Origin: Calonectria ilicicola
Lineage: Eukaryota > Ascomycota > Sordariomycetes > Hypocreales > Nectriaceae
DNA: 64,000 nt
Assembly (NCBI GenBank): GCA_020809705.1
Contig: CP085829.1
Span: 186,001-250,000, forward strand
Direction of reading: 5' to 3'
Part shown: positions 33,943 to 45,337 of the stretch, piece after piece
How positions within the stretch are numbered: the first letter of the stretch is position 1
Layout of the letters: each line of letters opens with the position of its first letter
Made by a program: the position numbers and the translations under genes
The notes under the pieces: model-generated
Told to the model about the DNA's origin: nothing
The model's input: the letters and a program-made list of their open reading frames with translations, nothing else
Databases searched by the model: none

Positions 33943-35661
33943 CTACAGCTTAACTGCACTGGCCGCAATCGCCTTGACGGCGAATGGGTTTGCGGTAAAG
34001 GTGCCGTTGGGGTCAGCCTTGCCTCTCTGCTTCCCAATTCTCTGGTACTTCTCATCGTTCTCATAATACGTCTTCCAAACGTTGTCCATGGTCCAATCGC
34101 CGTAAGAACCCCAGAGCACGCGTCTGTCTTGCTTGCTAAAGTGGCTCGATGGGCCGACAAAAATAGAGTCATTCTTGGCCTGCCAGTCTTTGGCGTAGGT
34201 TCTGTATTCATCGCCCTCGTCATGGAAGCAGTCAAACGTCTGGAAAACAGTCGAGTCTCTCCAGCTGTAGGAGGTACCGTTGTCGCGGTTGTTGTAGAAG
34301 GATGAATTGGCACCTCCGAAGCACTGGATCTGCACTGCGACCTTGCAGTGTTGGAAGACTTCGTACTTCTTGTCGCCCTTGTGATTGTCAAAATAGTTGT
34401 CTGGGTTGAGGATCAACTCGAGACGAGTAATGACATCGTCAGCCCACTTGTCCTTGTTGAGCGTCTTGGAGGCTGTGACGTAGGTACGCTTGACGTAAGG
34501 GAGGTCAAACTCTCGTCTCCTGTTCATGAGCCATTTGCCAGTCATTACAGACATGTCGGTGTTGTTCTTGAACTCTTCGACATAGAGGGCCTTGTGAGGG
34601 ATGAGTTTGTTGAGCTCTCGCATCTTTGTGAACCACTTGTCGACATTGGCATCGTACTTGTCGGTCGGGTTGGTAGGGCACCACTGCGCATAGACGAAGA
34701 TGATGGCAGGTAAGCTGCCCGACAGCCAGCCAAGAACCTTATCCTCAAGAGCGTTCTGGATATTGTCTTGAAGCTGCTTCCATCGAGTGGCGTCGTTCAA
34801 CTTGGGGAAGACAGTTGCGACCGGAAAGTCGGTACTGACGACGCTGACACAGAAGTCGACTCCCTGTGGTACCGTGGGGTCCTCGGCCATGCTTGCGACG
34901 ACACCAAGAAACTCCTTGAGAACGCTGGGGCTGTAGGCCCAGAGTCCCTTCATGCCGTATGGGCCCTTGATTCCGTAGAGGCCGGTGACGGTGCCGTTGT
35001 AGCTCTCAGCTCGGAACACCTCGACAGTGTAGTGCGTGATGATGCCAAAGTTGCCAGGGCTACCTCCAAGGATAGCGTAAAAGAGCTCAGGGTCACTGGC
35101 CTTTGTAACTTCTTGGATTTTGCCGTCGTAATTGACCATGCGGATGGCTCTGACGTTGTCGCTGAAGAGGCCAAAGCTGCGACCAAGCTGTCCATAGCCA
35201 CCAGTCTGGCCGTGGCCACCCAGGCAGACATAGGCGCATTGTCCATGGGGCACAAACAGCTTGTTGTGCTGGAGATAGTTGCGGAACTCCTGAAGCTCAT
35301 TGCTTACACCAGCGAACACTAGTGCCCTGTTCTCAGCGGTGCCCTTGGGCCTCGTGACCATCAAGTCCTTGTAGGTGTTGGTCAAGTCGATCTGGATATT
35401 TTTGCCGCCGGTGGATGAGGCGCCGCTGTACTGATGACCACCGCTCTTAACGGCGACGGCAACGTTGTTGTTTTTGGCCCACAGGACAGCCTTTTGGACG
35501 TCGCTGTCGCTCTTGGGCTGCACAATGAGATATGGGTTCATGTTGTGCTCCTGCTGGTAGGATGAGGTGGCATATTGCTGGTTGAACCATTCGTAGTCGG
35601 CGGATGATTCGTCTTCACGGGCATATTGCATCCCTTCGAAATCCTGAATACGGACGGACAT
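33943..35661 (-). CDS. BBE-like FAD-linked oxidoreductase
   Basis: Single exon, 572 residues from ATG 35661 (MSVRIQDF); an upstream in-frame GTG at 35739 is not preferred. There is no signal peptide, so it is probably intracellular. A FAD_binding_4 domain is clear: LIVQPKSDSDVQKAV, then VAVKSGGHQYSG with the covalent-FAD His, then GGHGQTGGYGQLGRSFG and GGSPGNFGIITHYTVEVFRA. The C-terminal third carries berberine-bridge-enzyme-like features and ends WKTYYENDEKYQRIGKQRG followed by DPNGTF. Such enzymes catalyse O2-dependent oxidation or oxidative cyclisation; substrate unknown. It is not closely similar to the secreted enzyme at 18.2 kb. It lies tail-to-tail with the metacaspase, with a 226 bp spacer. 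Confidence 0.9.
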   Translation of the reverse strand: MSVRIQDFEGMQYAREDESSADYEWFNQQYATSSYQQEHNMNPYLIVQPKSDSDVQKAVLWAKNNNVAVAVKSGGHQYSGASSTGGKNIQIDLTNTYKDLMVTRPKGTAENRALVFAGVSNELQEFRNYLQHNKLFVPHGQCAYVCLGGHGQTGGYGQLGRSFGLFSDNVRAIRMVNYDGKIQEVTKASDPELFYAILGGSPGNFGIITHYTVEVFRAESYNGTVTGLYGIKGPYGMKGLWAYSPSVLKEFLGVVASMAEDPTVPQGVDFCVSVVSTDFPVATVFPKLNDATRWKQLQDNIQNALEDKVLGWLSGSLPAIIFVYAQWCPTNPTDKYDANVDKWFTKMRELNKLIPHKALYVEEFKNNTDMSVMTGKWLMNRRREFDLPYVKRTYVTASKTLNKDKWADDVITRLELILNPDNYFDNHKGDKKYEVFQHCKVAVQIQCFGGANSSFYNNRDNGTSYSWRDSTVFQTFDCFHDEGDEYRTYAKDWQAKNDSIFVGPSSHFSKQDRRVLWGSYGDWTMDNVWKTYYENDEKYQRIGKQRGKADPNGTFTANPFAVKAIAASAVKL

Positions 35662-37335
35662 GGTGACTACGTGATCAAAGTCAAATGCGTATTTTGTGAA
35701 AGTCTCTGGTGAAAGCGAGGAGCTAGACGTGAGGAACACCTTGTCGTCTTATACTTTTTTCCCCCTCTGGTGCCTGGGAACAAAACATAAGCAAAAGGAC
35801 AAGTGACAAGCTCGTGTGAGCGTTAGTGCTTGTGGCTGGCGATCAGCAAACTCAAATGCCAGAGCGGCCTCATCACAATGTCGATGAGCTTCATGATTGA
35901 GTTGAGCAATGCTTGCCCTCGAAAGCCACAAGGCGTTAAACCCGAAGGGGAAGAACTATTGGATCCCAAGTGGATGATATGACAAAATATATGGGTCTTC
36001 AAAGAGCACACGCATACAGCCGCATTTAGCTAGGACACTTTTGTATCCTCGCAGCGGCCCCTCGGCACTCAGCTTACAGCGCCACCAACAGCTCAGCCAG
36101 CCCCTAAGCAAGCCCCGTCTCATCTTATCCATCATGATTGGGCCTTTGCGAAAATGATCAGTCCGCATGTCGCCATGTTTGCGTCTTACACCTCTTTTGC
36201 AGGGGATACGGAGTTGCACAGTCGGCAGTGTGACGGAATGCTCAGAGTCCCGTGCGCCGGCCCGCGGCGAGTGACAGGCACTTTTGTTCTTTGTCTGACT
36301 GTAATGCTTCTCAGATCTCGATCTATCAGGTTCACATGCTTGCGACGTAAGCTGGCCCCGGGGAGAATGTATGTTTCAGTTGCATGCGTGTTCGTAGAAT
36401 GTTGCCACGGGCTTCCGAGACATGGCGGAGAAAAAGAAGGGTCGAGGCCCAACTATTGATGCAGCTCGTATCTGCCGGTCACCGGTGAGCTCATGGCTGC
36501 CTATATAGCTCCCTGGATGTGTAACTCTTTGTGGAGCATGCATAAAAACACAACCAACATGAAAAAATCATACATGTGATGGTTTAAAAGACCTTGATGA
36601 CTGGTGACATTTGCTGAAAGGCCAAGTATGCTTACTTTTGGCAAAGAAATGGGGCCTGAAATGATTTACGCATTCAAGCCGATACTTACTAAAAATGTCG
36701 CTAGTGATGACGGGTAGGGCAGCAGTTTAAAAGCCACCAAAGCCATGATTGGCCGCAACAAAAAAGATGGGTATGACCTGTGCCGCATATGCCTAGCTGC
36801 GACGGTCCAAAAGAGGCGGCGTCTGGATGATCCCTAGTGTGCCACTGCATCAGACTATGGTAATGCCCGAATGCATTCGACCAACCATTTGCTTTCCTCG
36901 CATATCACCTGTCTCATTTTCGTACGCTTGGCTACCATTCGCTTAAAGTTGTGGTCAGAATAGTAAGCGGGGTATAGATGTGCAGGTGCCAAGGTCTCGA
37001 AAAGGAAATAGGTATGTCCACACCTTGGAGGACAGGTGTCGCGAGATGAAATTACACGTCACAGACCTATTGTCAGTGATGGAACTCGAAAATCTAAACA
37101 GAGCCTATCGTTTGGTGTTATAATAAAGCGAGACTAGTAATACAGTGCTTGAGAAATAGAAAATCACGCTATCTGCCGTCTCTGCACTGATTCCAGGAAT
37201 TCGGGTGAGGAGACGACGAACCGAACTGGATCACAATACTCAGTACCTCCGGCCTGCCATAGGTTGTCTACAGGGTTGTAAGCGCTCCTACAGCTACAAA
37301 CATGCCATTATGCGCATGGAAGAGATGCTCTCATA
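35662..37335. other. Intergenic, no gene seen
   Basis: 5' flank of the FAD oxidoreductase and 3' flank of the hydrolase gene. Small overlapping open frames at 35750-36460 have no family features. No RNA gene was recognised. Confidence 0.5.
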
Positions 37336-38623
37336 TTATCCGTCAAAACCCAAATTCCGGATCCACGTGAGCATTCTCTGATTAACCTCCCTGGCATTTC
37401 GGTGATGTTGGAGATTGTGACCGATGCCAAGTATAACCCAAGCTTCGCTTCGCTCAGAATCGGCCGCAGGGAACTGGTTACGTAAAGTATCAATTGCGTA
37501 GTCTTGCGGTTCAAGGCATGAATTACCGCATATAGTGTGGTCAAACTCGCCGAGGACCACCATTACTGGATTGGTATAGTTTTTGAGGACCTCTGAGTCT
37601 GGTGTGAAAGTGCCATTTGTTGGCAACAACATCTCACCCATTGAAAGTGTCCCAATTTGTTGAAACTGGGCTGTAAGAACTATAGACGTACAGACATTAG
37701 CTTGTCTCTTCCAAGAAAGCCACATCTGGAAGGCAAATGTTCGATGTAGGCTTACCGGCTGGGTCGAATTCGGGATATGTGAAGAGTGAGTAATGGAGGC
37801 CTACTTCCGTTGTAGGCACGAAGTAGCCATTAGGGAGGTGACGGAGATGAGGTGCAAGTTGGGGCGGACCTAAATGGAGCACCGTATTTTCCCCTACGCG
37901 AGGGCCAAACTGCCATGCAAAGCCTGTATGTAGGATGGCGTCCAAGTCTAATGGATAGTCCGAAATAGCCTTATTGATGATAGCGCTTCCAAAAGAATGA
38001 CCGACTCCAATAATCTTGCTGAACTGAGGACCTAATGCACCGGACCGAAGCAATGTTACGATCTCATGCAAAACTTCCGCACCAGCAGATCCTTGAGCTT
38101 CAAGGAGCGGGTCTGGATGATCTGACAGACCAGTGCCGAGTCTATCGTAGCTGAGTGTCGCCATTCCCTCTAAAGCTGCAGCATCAACGTAACTGTAACC
38201 TTGGGCAAAGTCCCAGTATCTGTGGTCCAGGCAACCACCGGCCGTCAGAACTTGAATTGACTGGGGATGTTTGTTTTGTCGAGCCCCGTCTACGGGTGTG
38301 CAATACCGAACCCAAATTTGGTAACTTTTTTCGACACGCTTAATTCCTGTTGACAGCTTTGCTAGTTGGTCGGAATCGTAAGACGAAGACATGATGTTGA
38401 ATTGGGTCACTGCTTCCAGGCTGGCCGGAACGTCCACGGCCCACTGATGCGCCTCAAATGAGACCGAGACTGAAACACGACCCGCAACGCACGAAGCAGC
38501 TCCTCCATGGGAAGTGCTGTATTCAACATCGCGAAGTATGGTGGTGTTGAGAGAGTTGGGGGCCAAATAAAGGGCAAGGCTTGCGCTAGCCCAGAGGAGG
38601 AGGGAGGCAAAGATAGAAAACAT
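37336..38623 (-). CDS. Secreted alpha/beta hydrolase
   Basis: Two exons (38623-37756 and 37679-37336; 76 bp intron, phase 1) give 403 residues. ATG 38623 starts a signal peptide (MFSIFASLLLWASASLALYL). The alpha/beta hydrolase core is visible: oxyanion strand VLTAGGCLDHRYWD, nucleophile elbow GVGHSFGSA (Ser), acid GEFDHT (Asp) and a base in GIGHNLQHH (His). Family members are esterases, lipases or related hydrolases; this fungal subgroup is uncharacterised to my knowledge. The intact triad suggests activity. The substrate cannot be read from the sequence. Confidence 0.86.
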
Positions 38624-38845
38624 AGTGATTATTGATTGCCTGTGAGGTTCTAGCAGCGAAAGGATTTCCCACTTCTGCTGCAAACAACTGTTGAAAATAT
38701 ACCATTTCTTCGCACACCTTAGTGCTATCGTGATCAATAAAGGCGCTTCCCACGGACTCCGCCACTACTCAGTGTTCAGGGATTCGCAGAACATCATGTC
38801 ACCGAAGACAGAAGTAAAAGACAATCGGTCAAGTCGTCATAAAGC

Positions 38846-39169
38846 TTATGGGGGATGGGAAATCGACTCTGATTCTAAATCGATACTTCGGAGCCCGCGA
38901 GTCCCGTCCACACGTCGCAGTATGGCATGTTGATACTTCCGGGAATCCCCGGGGCCTTTATTGAGAATATCAATGAATCGGTCACTCGGTAGCTGGAGGT
39001 TCAGTAACCCGCGCCATTGCTCGGTCTCCGCTCTGTCGGACCTCATAGGTGGGTTGGCCTTCCTTCGGTGGCCGGAACTCCGAGAACCCGCCCAGAGCGT
39101 CATACTTTGCAGCACGTCAGAGACTTGAAGCGCAAGAAGGACATTCGCCCTATTATTTGATTGTGACAT
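38846..39169 (-). CDS. Possible small hypothetical protein
   Basis: 107 codons from a true ATG (MSQSNNRANVLLALQVSDVL) to a stop. It has no recognised domain. Its first residues loosely recall the start of the transposase at 52795 (MSQSNTEAKAVLCLQ), but the rest does not. It may be a chance frame or a scrap of decayed element. I cannot assign a function. Confidence 0.2.
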   Translation of the reverse strand: MSQSNNRANVLLALQVSDVLQSMTLWAGSRSSGHRRKANPPMRSDRAETEQWRGLLNLQLPSDRFIDILNKGPGDSRKYQHAILRRVDGTRGLRSIDLESESISHPP

Positions 39170-39185
39170 CTCGGATGGCTGAGAA

Positions 39186-39213
39186 TTGATTGTTTGATTG
39201 ATTGATTGATTGA
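39186..39213 (+). repeat. (GATT)n microsatellite
   Basis: Five to six tandem GATT units with one interruption (TTGATTGTTTGATTGATTGATTGATTGA). Confidence 0.9.
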
Positions 39214-40217
39214 GTAGGAAGATTATTGTAACTCTTCAAGCGATGGAGAGTTAAGCAAGCCCCGATACTTGCAAATTGCTGACATGGCATGGCTCGATGA
39301 TGCCAACTTTGGCGGACTTTCAAACCACCCAAGAACGACACTAGCATGTGCCTCCGACTCTGCCATAACGGCTATGTGTCTCCATCTGATAGGTGGCGTC
39401 GACGGACCGGATTCATTTTCTCATCTTATCCTTGGCCGGGCCTTCCTCTTCCTTGTGTTAGGGTTCACAGCACGCCAAACCCCGCAGTAGCATTCTTTGA
39501 CCAAAACCTGCCCTAAATTGAGTTCGAGCCATCCCGGACGTGCTTCCTCAGACAGGAGGCATATAAGGTTGACCAGCCCCAAGGTTTCCTGCCCGACCAA
39601 GAAAGGCAACAGTTTCCATCTCGACATGTGCAGTAAGGCCCCCCTTTCCTAGTACTATCGGGGCCTAACCAGTATCAAGGGTCGGCAAGCCTAGTCTCAA
39701 GGTCTCCCAGATCATCCTCGGTTGCATGAGTTTTGGCGACAAGAACTAGCAGCCTTAGCTCCTGGATGAGGATGGAGCCCTTCTAGTTTTCAAGTATACC
39801 TTCGACTACAGTATTAATGTCTGAAATATTGCTAATATTTACCTAAATGATAGGTCGAAGTAGATTTCTTCTGTATAGCTATGAAGTATTATAATATTCC
39901 TTACTTTAAACTTATAATTCAAGTATCGAATAGAGAAAATACCTTTTCGGTTGCCAGGATAATCGGAGGTGGAGAACGGCCTAAACCCTTGAGAACTCCA
40001 CAGGGTAAGCCGCTTGCATTAGCTCCACGTTCTATTTATTAAGCTGCTGGCCCACCTTGCAAGAACTGACGGCCGCCAAGTAAACGCAAGGCTGATTAAC
40101 CAGGGATCGACATAGATGCAGTAGTGAGCATTCATAACAAGAGTTAAAGGTCGTATCTCGGCCAACGGGATCCGCGCGTACCACGTTGCAAGTTATGTCG
40201 TTCATGTTCTTTAAAGT

Positions 40218-40810
40218 TTGTCAGTTTCACCTTGCGAAAAATCGTCAACTGCAAATGGAGGGGATACCCCGGATTTCAGGTACCCCACTCCCCAGAAACA
40301 ATCTATCCAGAGCCTCAGACCATCCTACCTGATCCTTTCCCCCAAGTTCAAACTTGATGCTCGCGGCGGACTCTATACCCGCCGAGAACTTACCAAGAGG
40401 AACGCAGTCTTATTCTGTGGCAATCTTATTTCCAATGCATTCTCAGCTCTGATCGCAGCTGGAGTACTGTCGGAAATGGATGGCTTACTTGGGCACGCTT
40501 CTTGGCGCTGGCTCTTCTGGAGTAGGCTCTATTATTCATTGCAGCCACAAGAAAAATCAACTAACGGGCCGTGGCCCCTAGCTACATTGTCTTCTATTCT
40601 TGGATTAGCTCGACCTTCCCCCGCCCCCCAGCTAAACGGGCGGTTGCCATCGTGTTGATCAACGCGTTTGCTTAGCTGGGCAACATCGCCGGCTCTTTCG
40701 TCTAGCACCTGAAGGAAAATGGGTACCGCAAGAGCTACGGTATTGTCACGGCAATGTTTGCGTCACCATTGTCGGTGCGCTAGTCCTCCGCATGATAGTA
40801 ATACTTAATG
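40218..40810 (+). pseudogene. MFS transporter fragment (allantoate-permease type), broken
   Basis: An open frame to about 40656 encodes YTRRELTKRNAVLFCGNLIS, then FSALIAAGVLSEMDG and HASWRWLF. This is the TM4-TM5 region of Dal5/Tna1-type major-facilitator transporters for organic anions such as nicotinate or allantoate. Similarity resumes in another frame at 40650-40810 (LINAFA, LGNIAGSFV, HLKENGYRKSYGIVTAMFA) with in-frame TAG codons where this family often has Gln or Tyr. The N-terminal and C-terminal halves of a ~500-residue transporter are missing. It is clearly non-functional; some of the stops fit CAG to TAG transitions expected of RIP. Confidence 0.8.
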
Positions 40811-41527
40811 TAGCAAGGCATCAAGAGGCATCGTGTGGAGGAAATGACCATCTGGATTACATGCCAAACGAAATGGGAAGTAAACACACTAGGAGTGATG
40901 CCAACTGGCCGGAGCTAGGCTCCGCTTTTTCTAGGGCCGGCCGTACAAGATTTGGACCGATTAGGAAATATTTTACCGAGACTGCACCAAACTCTCTCCA
41001 GGGAAAACTCTAGGATTCACGTATAGACAGCTTCGGCTGAGTTAAGATGGATCTACTTTAGGGCTATCACACCTATTTGTGTTGAACTCCATTGAGTCTT
41101 GGGGAATCTAAGGGTAATGGTTTCAGTAGTGATTCGGGGGTGATTTTGGGTTGATTTAGTCTGGAGCTGCGGGCGAAAAGCGACTTTGTGAGATGACACC
41201 GGTTTTGTGACCAACCACGAGGTACGAGTAGAAGTAGTGTCCCACGGGACCAACCGACTGGTAGATGAAGATGGACCTTTCACGGGAGGGTTAGCGAGGT
41301 CGCCGGTCTTTCGGACTCCGTGCGCACCGAGGATGCGCTGGTCATGGCGTCGACCAGAGACGGTAAGTGGGAGCAGAGAACTCCGCTATCCAGAAGAACT
41401 CCGCAAGGAACAATTCCGCAAACGGAACTATAAGACATGAGAGCAAGGCCATTACCCTCGATATTTTCATAAAGCAGTAATTTCAGTATCAACAAATATA
41501 TCATCCATTTCTATCTCAGTCGTAAAC
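40811..41527. other. Intergenic, upstream of the NmrA-like gene
   Basis: No gene seen. It may contain further decayed sequence of the MFS copy at its start; the last 200 bp is the probable promoter of the gene at 41528. Confidence 0.45.
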
Positions 41528-42658
41528 ATGGTTAATGTCGCTGTTGCTGGAGGAACAGGTGGTGTTGGGAAGACTATCGTGGACCAGTTGCAGCGAAGTG
41601 ACAAACACGAAGCCTTCGTTCTCTGCCGGAAGGTGAGAACTTGAACTTATCTAGTTCGTCTAGTAGCCTCCTACTAACAATCTTTCGGGGCCAGTTGCCA
41701 GAGTCACCTCCTAAAGGTTCCCTGCGATTCTTGGTGATCGACTACAATGATGTCCAGGGGATGGTAAAGATTTTGGAAGAGAACTCTATCGACACTGTTA
41801 TCTCTACCATCAGCTTGCAAGGGCCAGGCGCTTTCGGCTCACAGTTAAATATCATCGCCGCCGCAGACAAATCCTGGGTGACTCGGAGGTTCATTCCTAG
41901 TGAATTTACCTTCTACATCGCCCCCACGTGAGTCATCCGCAGCCGTATGATTCCGTTCCTTGGAGCAGACATCCTGATTCGTTATCGCCACCCAGTGGCA
42001 CAGAGCTCGATAACAATTTCGGCATGTGGCTTGACACCGCGGACACTCTCAGGAAGTCTGGGCTCAAGTTCACAAGAGTTACCAACGGGCGGCTAATGGA
42101 CTACTTCGGAATGCCAAAGGTTCCCAGCTACATGACTCCTCATGTTTGGGCCCTCGACCCTGAGAATCGCCGGGCAGCTATTCCGGGTAGTGGAAACGAT
42201 GTCATGACGTTCACCTACTCCGTAGACGTGGCCCGCTTCGTTGTTCGATTGCTGGACGACGAGGATTGGTTGGAGTATAGCATCATCAGTGGCTCCGACA
42301 CCACATTCAACCAGATGTTGGCGGTTGCTGAGAAGGTGATAAGTAAGGGATCTATATATAAGGCCGTTGGCTTTACCCTTGTCTCTCAACACTAACATTT
42401 GTCCCAGGCGAAGGGTTTGACGTCATATACGACAGCGAGGAACGGCTTCGATCTGGCAAAGCTACCCTCTTGTCAGAGGGATATGGAGCTGGTCCAGCCA
42501 CCACCGAGGAGTCAGAGAAAATGGTTGCTCTGTTTGGTTTGATGTCCATTGGCGGATCTCTACTGGTGCCCAAAGATAATAGACTCAACGAGAAGTACCC
42601 AGAGATACAGCCGATGACCATTGAAGAGATGTTGACGCAAGCTTGGGGGAAAAGCTAG
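41528..42658 (+). CDS. NmrA-like NAD(P)-binding protein (isoflavone-reductase-like)
   Basis: Four exons (41528-41632, 41695-41927, 41996-42342, 42408-42658) join in frame to 311 residues; introns are 62-68 bp with CTAAC or CTAACA branch-like sites. MVNVAVAGGTGGVGKTIVDQ is the Rossmann NADP-binding start (GGTGGVG). IDTVISTISLQG and RRFIPSEFTFYI are typical of the NmrA/isoflavone-reductase-like family, as is the central DYFGMPKVPSYM. Members are either atypical SDR reductases acting on aromatic or terpenoid compounds, or redox-sensing regulators without catalysis. I do not see the usual YxxxK pair clearly, so either role is possible. AATAAA occurs at 42710, about 50 bp after the stop. Confidence 0.87.
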
Positions 42659-43528
42659 GCCTAAGAGGACGGGTATAACATCTATTGCGAGAGTAGTACT
42701 ACGAGAGCAAATAAACATACCTTAACCGCATACTATTCCGATGAAAAGTGTGGTTGTTTACCTGTCACTAGGGACAAGGGGCGGAAGGCCCATATAGGTG
42801 GCACCCATAGGAGCCACTGGGACAGGGCTTAAGTCCAATTAAGGACCGAGAGAGGATGTAAGGCCTGACCTCTCAAGGGGAGAGGCCAGCGATCAATCTC
42901 TACCACGCACACCTATCATTAGACCTCCTGCGCTGGTACGCTTTGCCTTACACCTTTGACACCTGGTTTCGATCGGTGGTACGTGGCCTTTGTCGGGATA
43001 GCTTTCATTCAATTGAACGATAGAAGACCTATCTTTTGGTAGAATTCATCCATTCTACTATCAACCTCCTCTACCTATTTCCAAGCTATAATGGTTTGTC
43101 AATCTCTCAAGCAGATTCTCGGCCTATTCAGTTCGATCCTGGCCGGGTCACTTGTCTTGCCTCAGCCTGTGAGAGCTGGATAATGGTGCCTGGCTGCCGC
43201 CCCGGTGTCAACGCTGATAGGTCGCTGGGAGTGAGCGGAGGTTTGATTCGTGCCATGCTGTGCGGTAATCAACCCAGTCAAGCGAGCCTCCCGGCGCTGT
43301 TCTCTTATTGGCGACTTTGGGTTTTGCGGTCTTCTCGGGTTGTGTCATGGATTGCTTGAGGAGACTTCGTATGTTGATCCCGTGTGTTCCGCCGCCAAAA
43401 TTGTCCCCGTAGGCCAAAGCGGAAATTAATATAAAAACGCGACCATGCTTGATAAGGAATAATATTTCATTCTTGATAATTATCGCAACGTTCGCAATGT
43501 GTTATTTAACAAACAAGAATTCTCAGGC
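42659..43528. other. Convergent intergenic spacer
   Basis: Between the 3' ends of the NmrA-like gene and the Clr5-domain gene. An open frame at 43036-43359 has no recognisable domain and biased composition. No RNA gene was recognised. Confidence 0.45.
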
Positions 43529-45337
43529 TCAGACAGACTTCTTATGTACTTCAGCCCATTTTCCTGAAGGCTTCCACCCAATGTTCTTGTCACGACTCCC
43601 ACATCTCTGACCCAGCCAATGACGCTTATGCATTTTGCATCGGCTGCAAGATTTATCGTTCGGCATGCCATTGTTAATAGAGCGAGCACATCCACTACAG
43701 TATCTTCGCCGTATGCATTTTGTACAGACTTTGCCGGGAATACTGTCCTCAATTCTCCTAGTTCGGATTGCTTCTTCATCAGCATCCCTTTTCATTTCCC
43801 ATTCCACAAACCAGCGGTTCAATACTCTGGAGAGCATTGCTGCTCGGACTCGGCACTCCCTATCGCCGTTTTCCAGTTTGCCAATCGCGCCTTGCATAGA
43901 GGCACAGCACTTGACATACTCATCAAATGAATTCGCCGAGATTTTTGGTTCATTCACTTGTTTTCTATAAAGTTCCCCAACAAGTTTGGAAGCAAACGAA
44001 AATGCTTGTGTCTCCAAAGTCCAGGTTATGGGCCTTGACAAAGAAAGAAGATTGCCGATCGCGTCTCGAAGATTCTCAGCCTCGTGGATTGCGACATGAG
44101 GCACATCAAGAACGTAGTAAGTGGCATATATATACTTATAGTTAATGGCCACACCTTCTGTTGTGTTTCTGGAGCGCAAATCGCGTGTTTGGTGTAATAC
44201 GTATTCAAATTTGGCATTGAGGGCCTGCCGTGAGAGAAAAGAAGTGGCGAAATATTTGCAGTAAAAGGTCAACATGTCAAGAACAATGATGTTCTCATCG
44301 CCAATTAGATCTGTGAGTGTTTGGATGGCCTTTACATAGCCAATCCTTAGTACGTGTCTGAGTTCTCTTCCATTCATACTTCCCAATGAGGTAACTAGTT
44401 TATCAATGAGGCTTCCTTTTGGTTGAGCCCTTCTTACCGTTTCTAGAAATGCCTTTACAGGTCTGAACCCTGGAATATGGCAATCCAACCCCAGCATTCG
44501 AAGGGATAGCCTCCAAAATCCCACAATGAACCCTGGGTTTTTGTAATCAGTAATAGACTCGAGGTCGCGAAAGAGTTCCTCTATTGTTGTCTTGGCCTTG
44601 TAGGGCAGGCCGGCATGAACTAGTACGCTGGCTCCATGGGATTGGTCTGCGAGTGCGAGCCAGAAATGTGTATGCGGACAGCGCTCGCCGTTTGATGTTA
44701 TCAAGCCGCTAATATCAGCAGACCAACCATGGTTTCTGCTATCGAACATGCCGTGGATGATGCTGTCCACACTCTTAATGACTCTTTCGTGATGTTCAAA
44801 TTGTCTAGGCTGGAGAAGCGTAGGCATAGGTGCATTCATGTGCATGTGAAAGTCGAATTCGTCAGCCGAGAGAATTGGTCCGACGTGATTTTGGACGGGA
44901 GGGCGATGGGCAGTTCGAGCCCTCTTCCGGTTATTCGCACGACTTTCACCACGATTCTTCGTAACCTTCCATTTGCGGAAAGCTCTCTTATACGCACTGT
45001 CGTTTCTATCATGACTCAGCTGTCAGCTTCCCCAAATTCGGATAGCCATGGAATTTAGACGTAGTTTCGCAACATACTCGACTCCAAACTGATATATACA
45101 CCACATGATTTCTCGCACAACTCGCAGTTGACACCCTTCGACTTCGTAAAGCCTTCGTATAGTGGGTTCCATTTGGGACCACCTTATGCCATCCACCTTG
45201 ACTTTGAGTCGCGATACCGCTGCTAGCCTCTGGCCCTGGCTCTGTTGTGCCTCCCTTCTCTTCTTGGTCAACCGCGGGGCAGGCCGCTGGAAGGAGAGCG
45301 GGATTTCAGAAGTCACGATGATTTCCTGAAGCGTCAT
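43529..45337 (-). CDS. Clr5-domain protein with C-terminal Cys-rich motif
   Basis: Two exons (45337-45078 and 44996-43529; 81 bp intron, phase 2) give 575 residues from ATG 45337. The splice rebuilds a Clr5 domain at about residues 50-105: W-x4-P-x2-RRLYEVEG, then FGVDAYKRAFRKWKVTKN, whose second half exists only after splicing. A long, mainly helical region without recognised domain follows. Near the C-terminus is a Cys cluster, CTKCIRRRYCSGC, then CSRCKMHKRHWLGQRC, resembling a zinc ribbon or knuckle. Clr5 was named in fission yeast for a role in mating-type heterochromatin silencing; in filamentous fungi the domain heads many proteins of unknown role. I infer a nucleic-acid-linked function. 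Confidence 0.8.

Larger units (their letters stand above)
38624..40217. other. Intergenic with one possible small ORF
   Basis: Mostly uninformative spacer. It contains the small open frame at 38846-39169 (listed separately) and a tetranucleotide repeat at 39186-39213. AT content rises at 39800-39960, just before the MFS remnant. Confidence 0.45.

Noticed and set aside
33901..35322. Plus-strand open frames opposite the FAD oxidoreductase
   Set aside because: They overlap a clear coding exon, show no motifs, and follow its codon bias.
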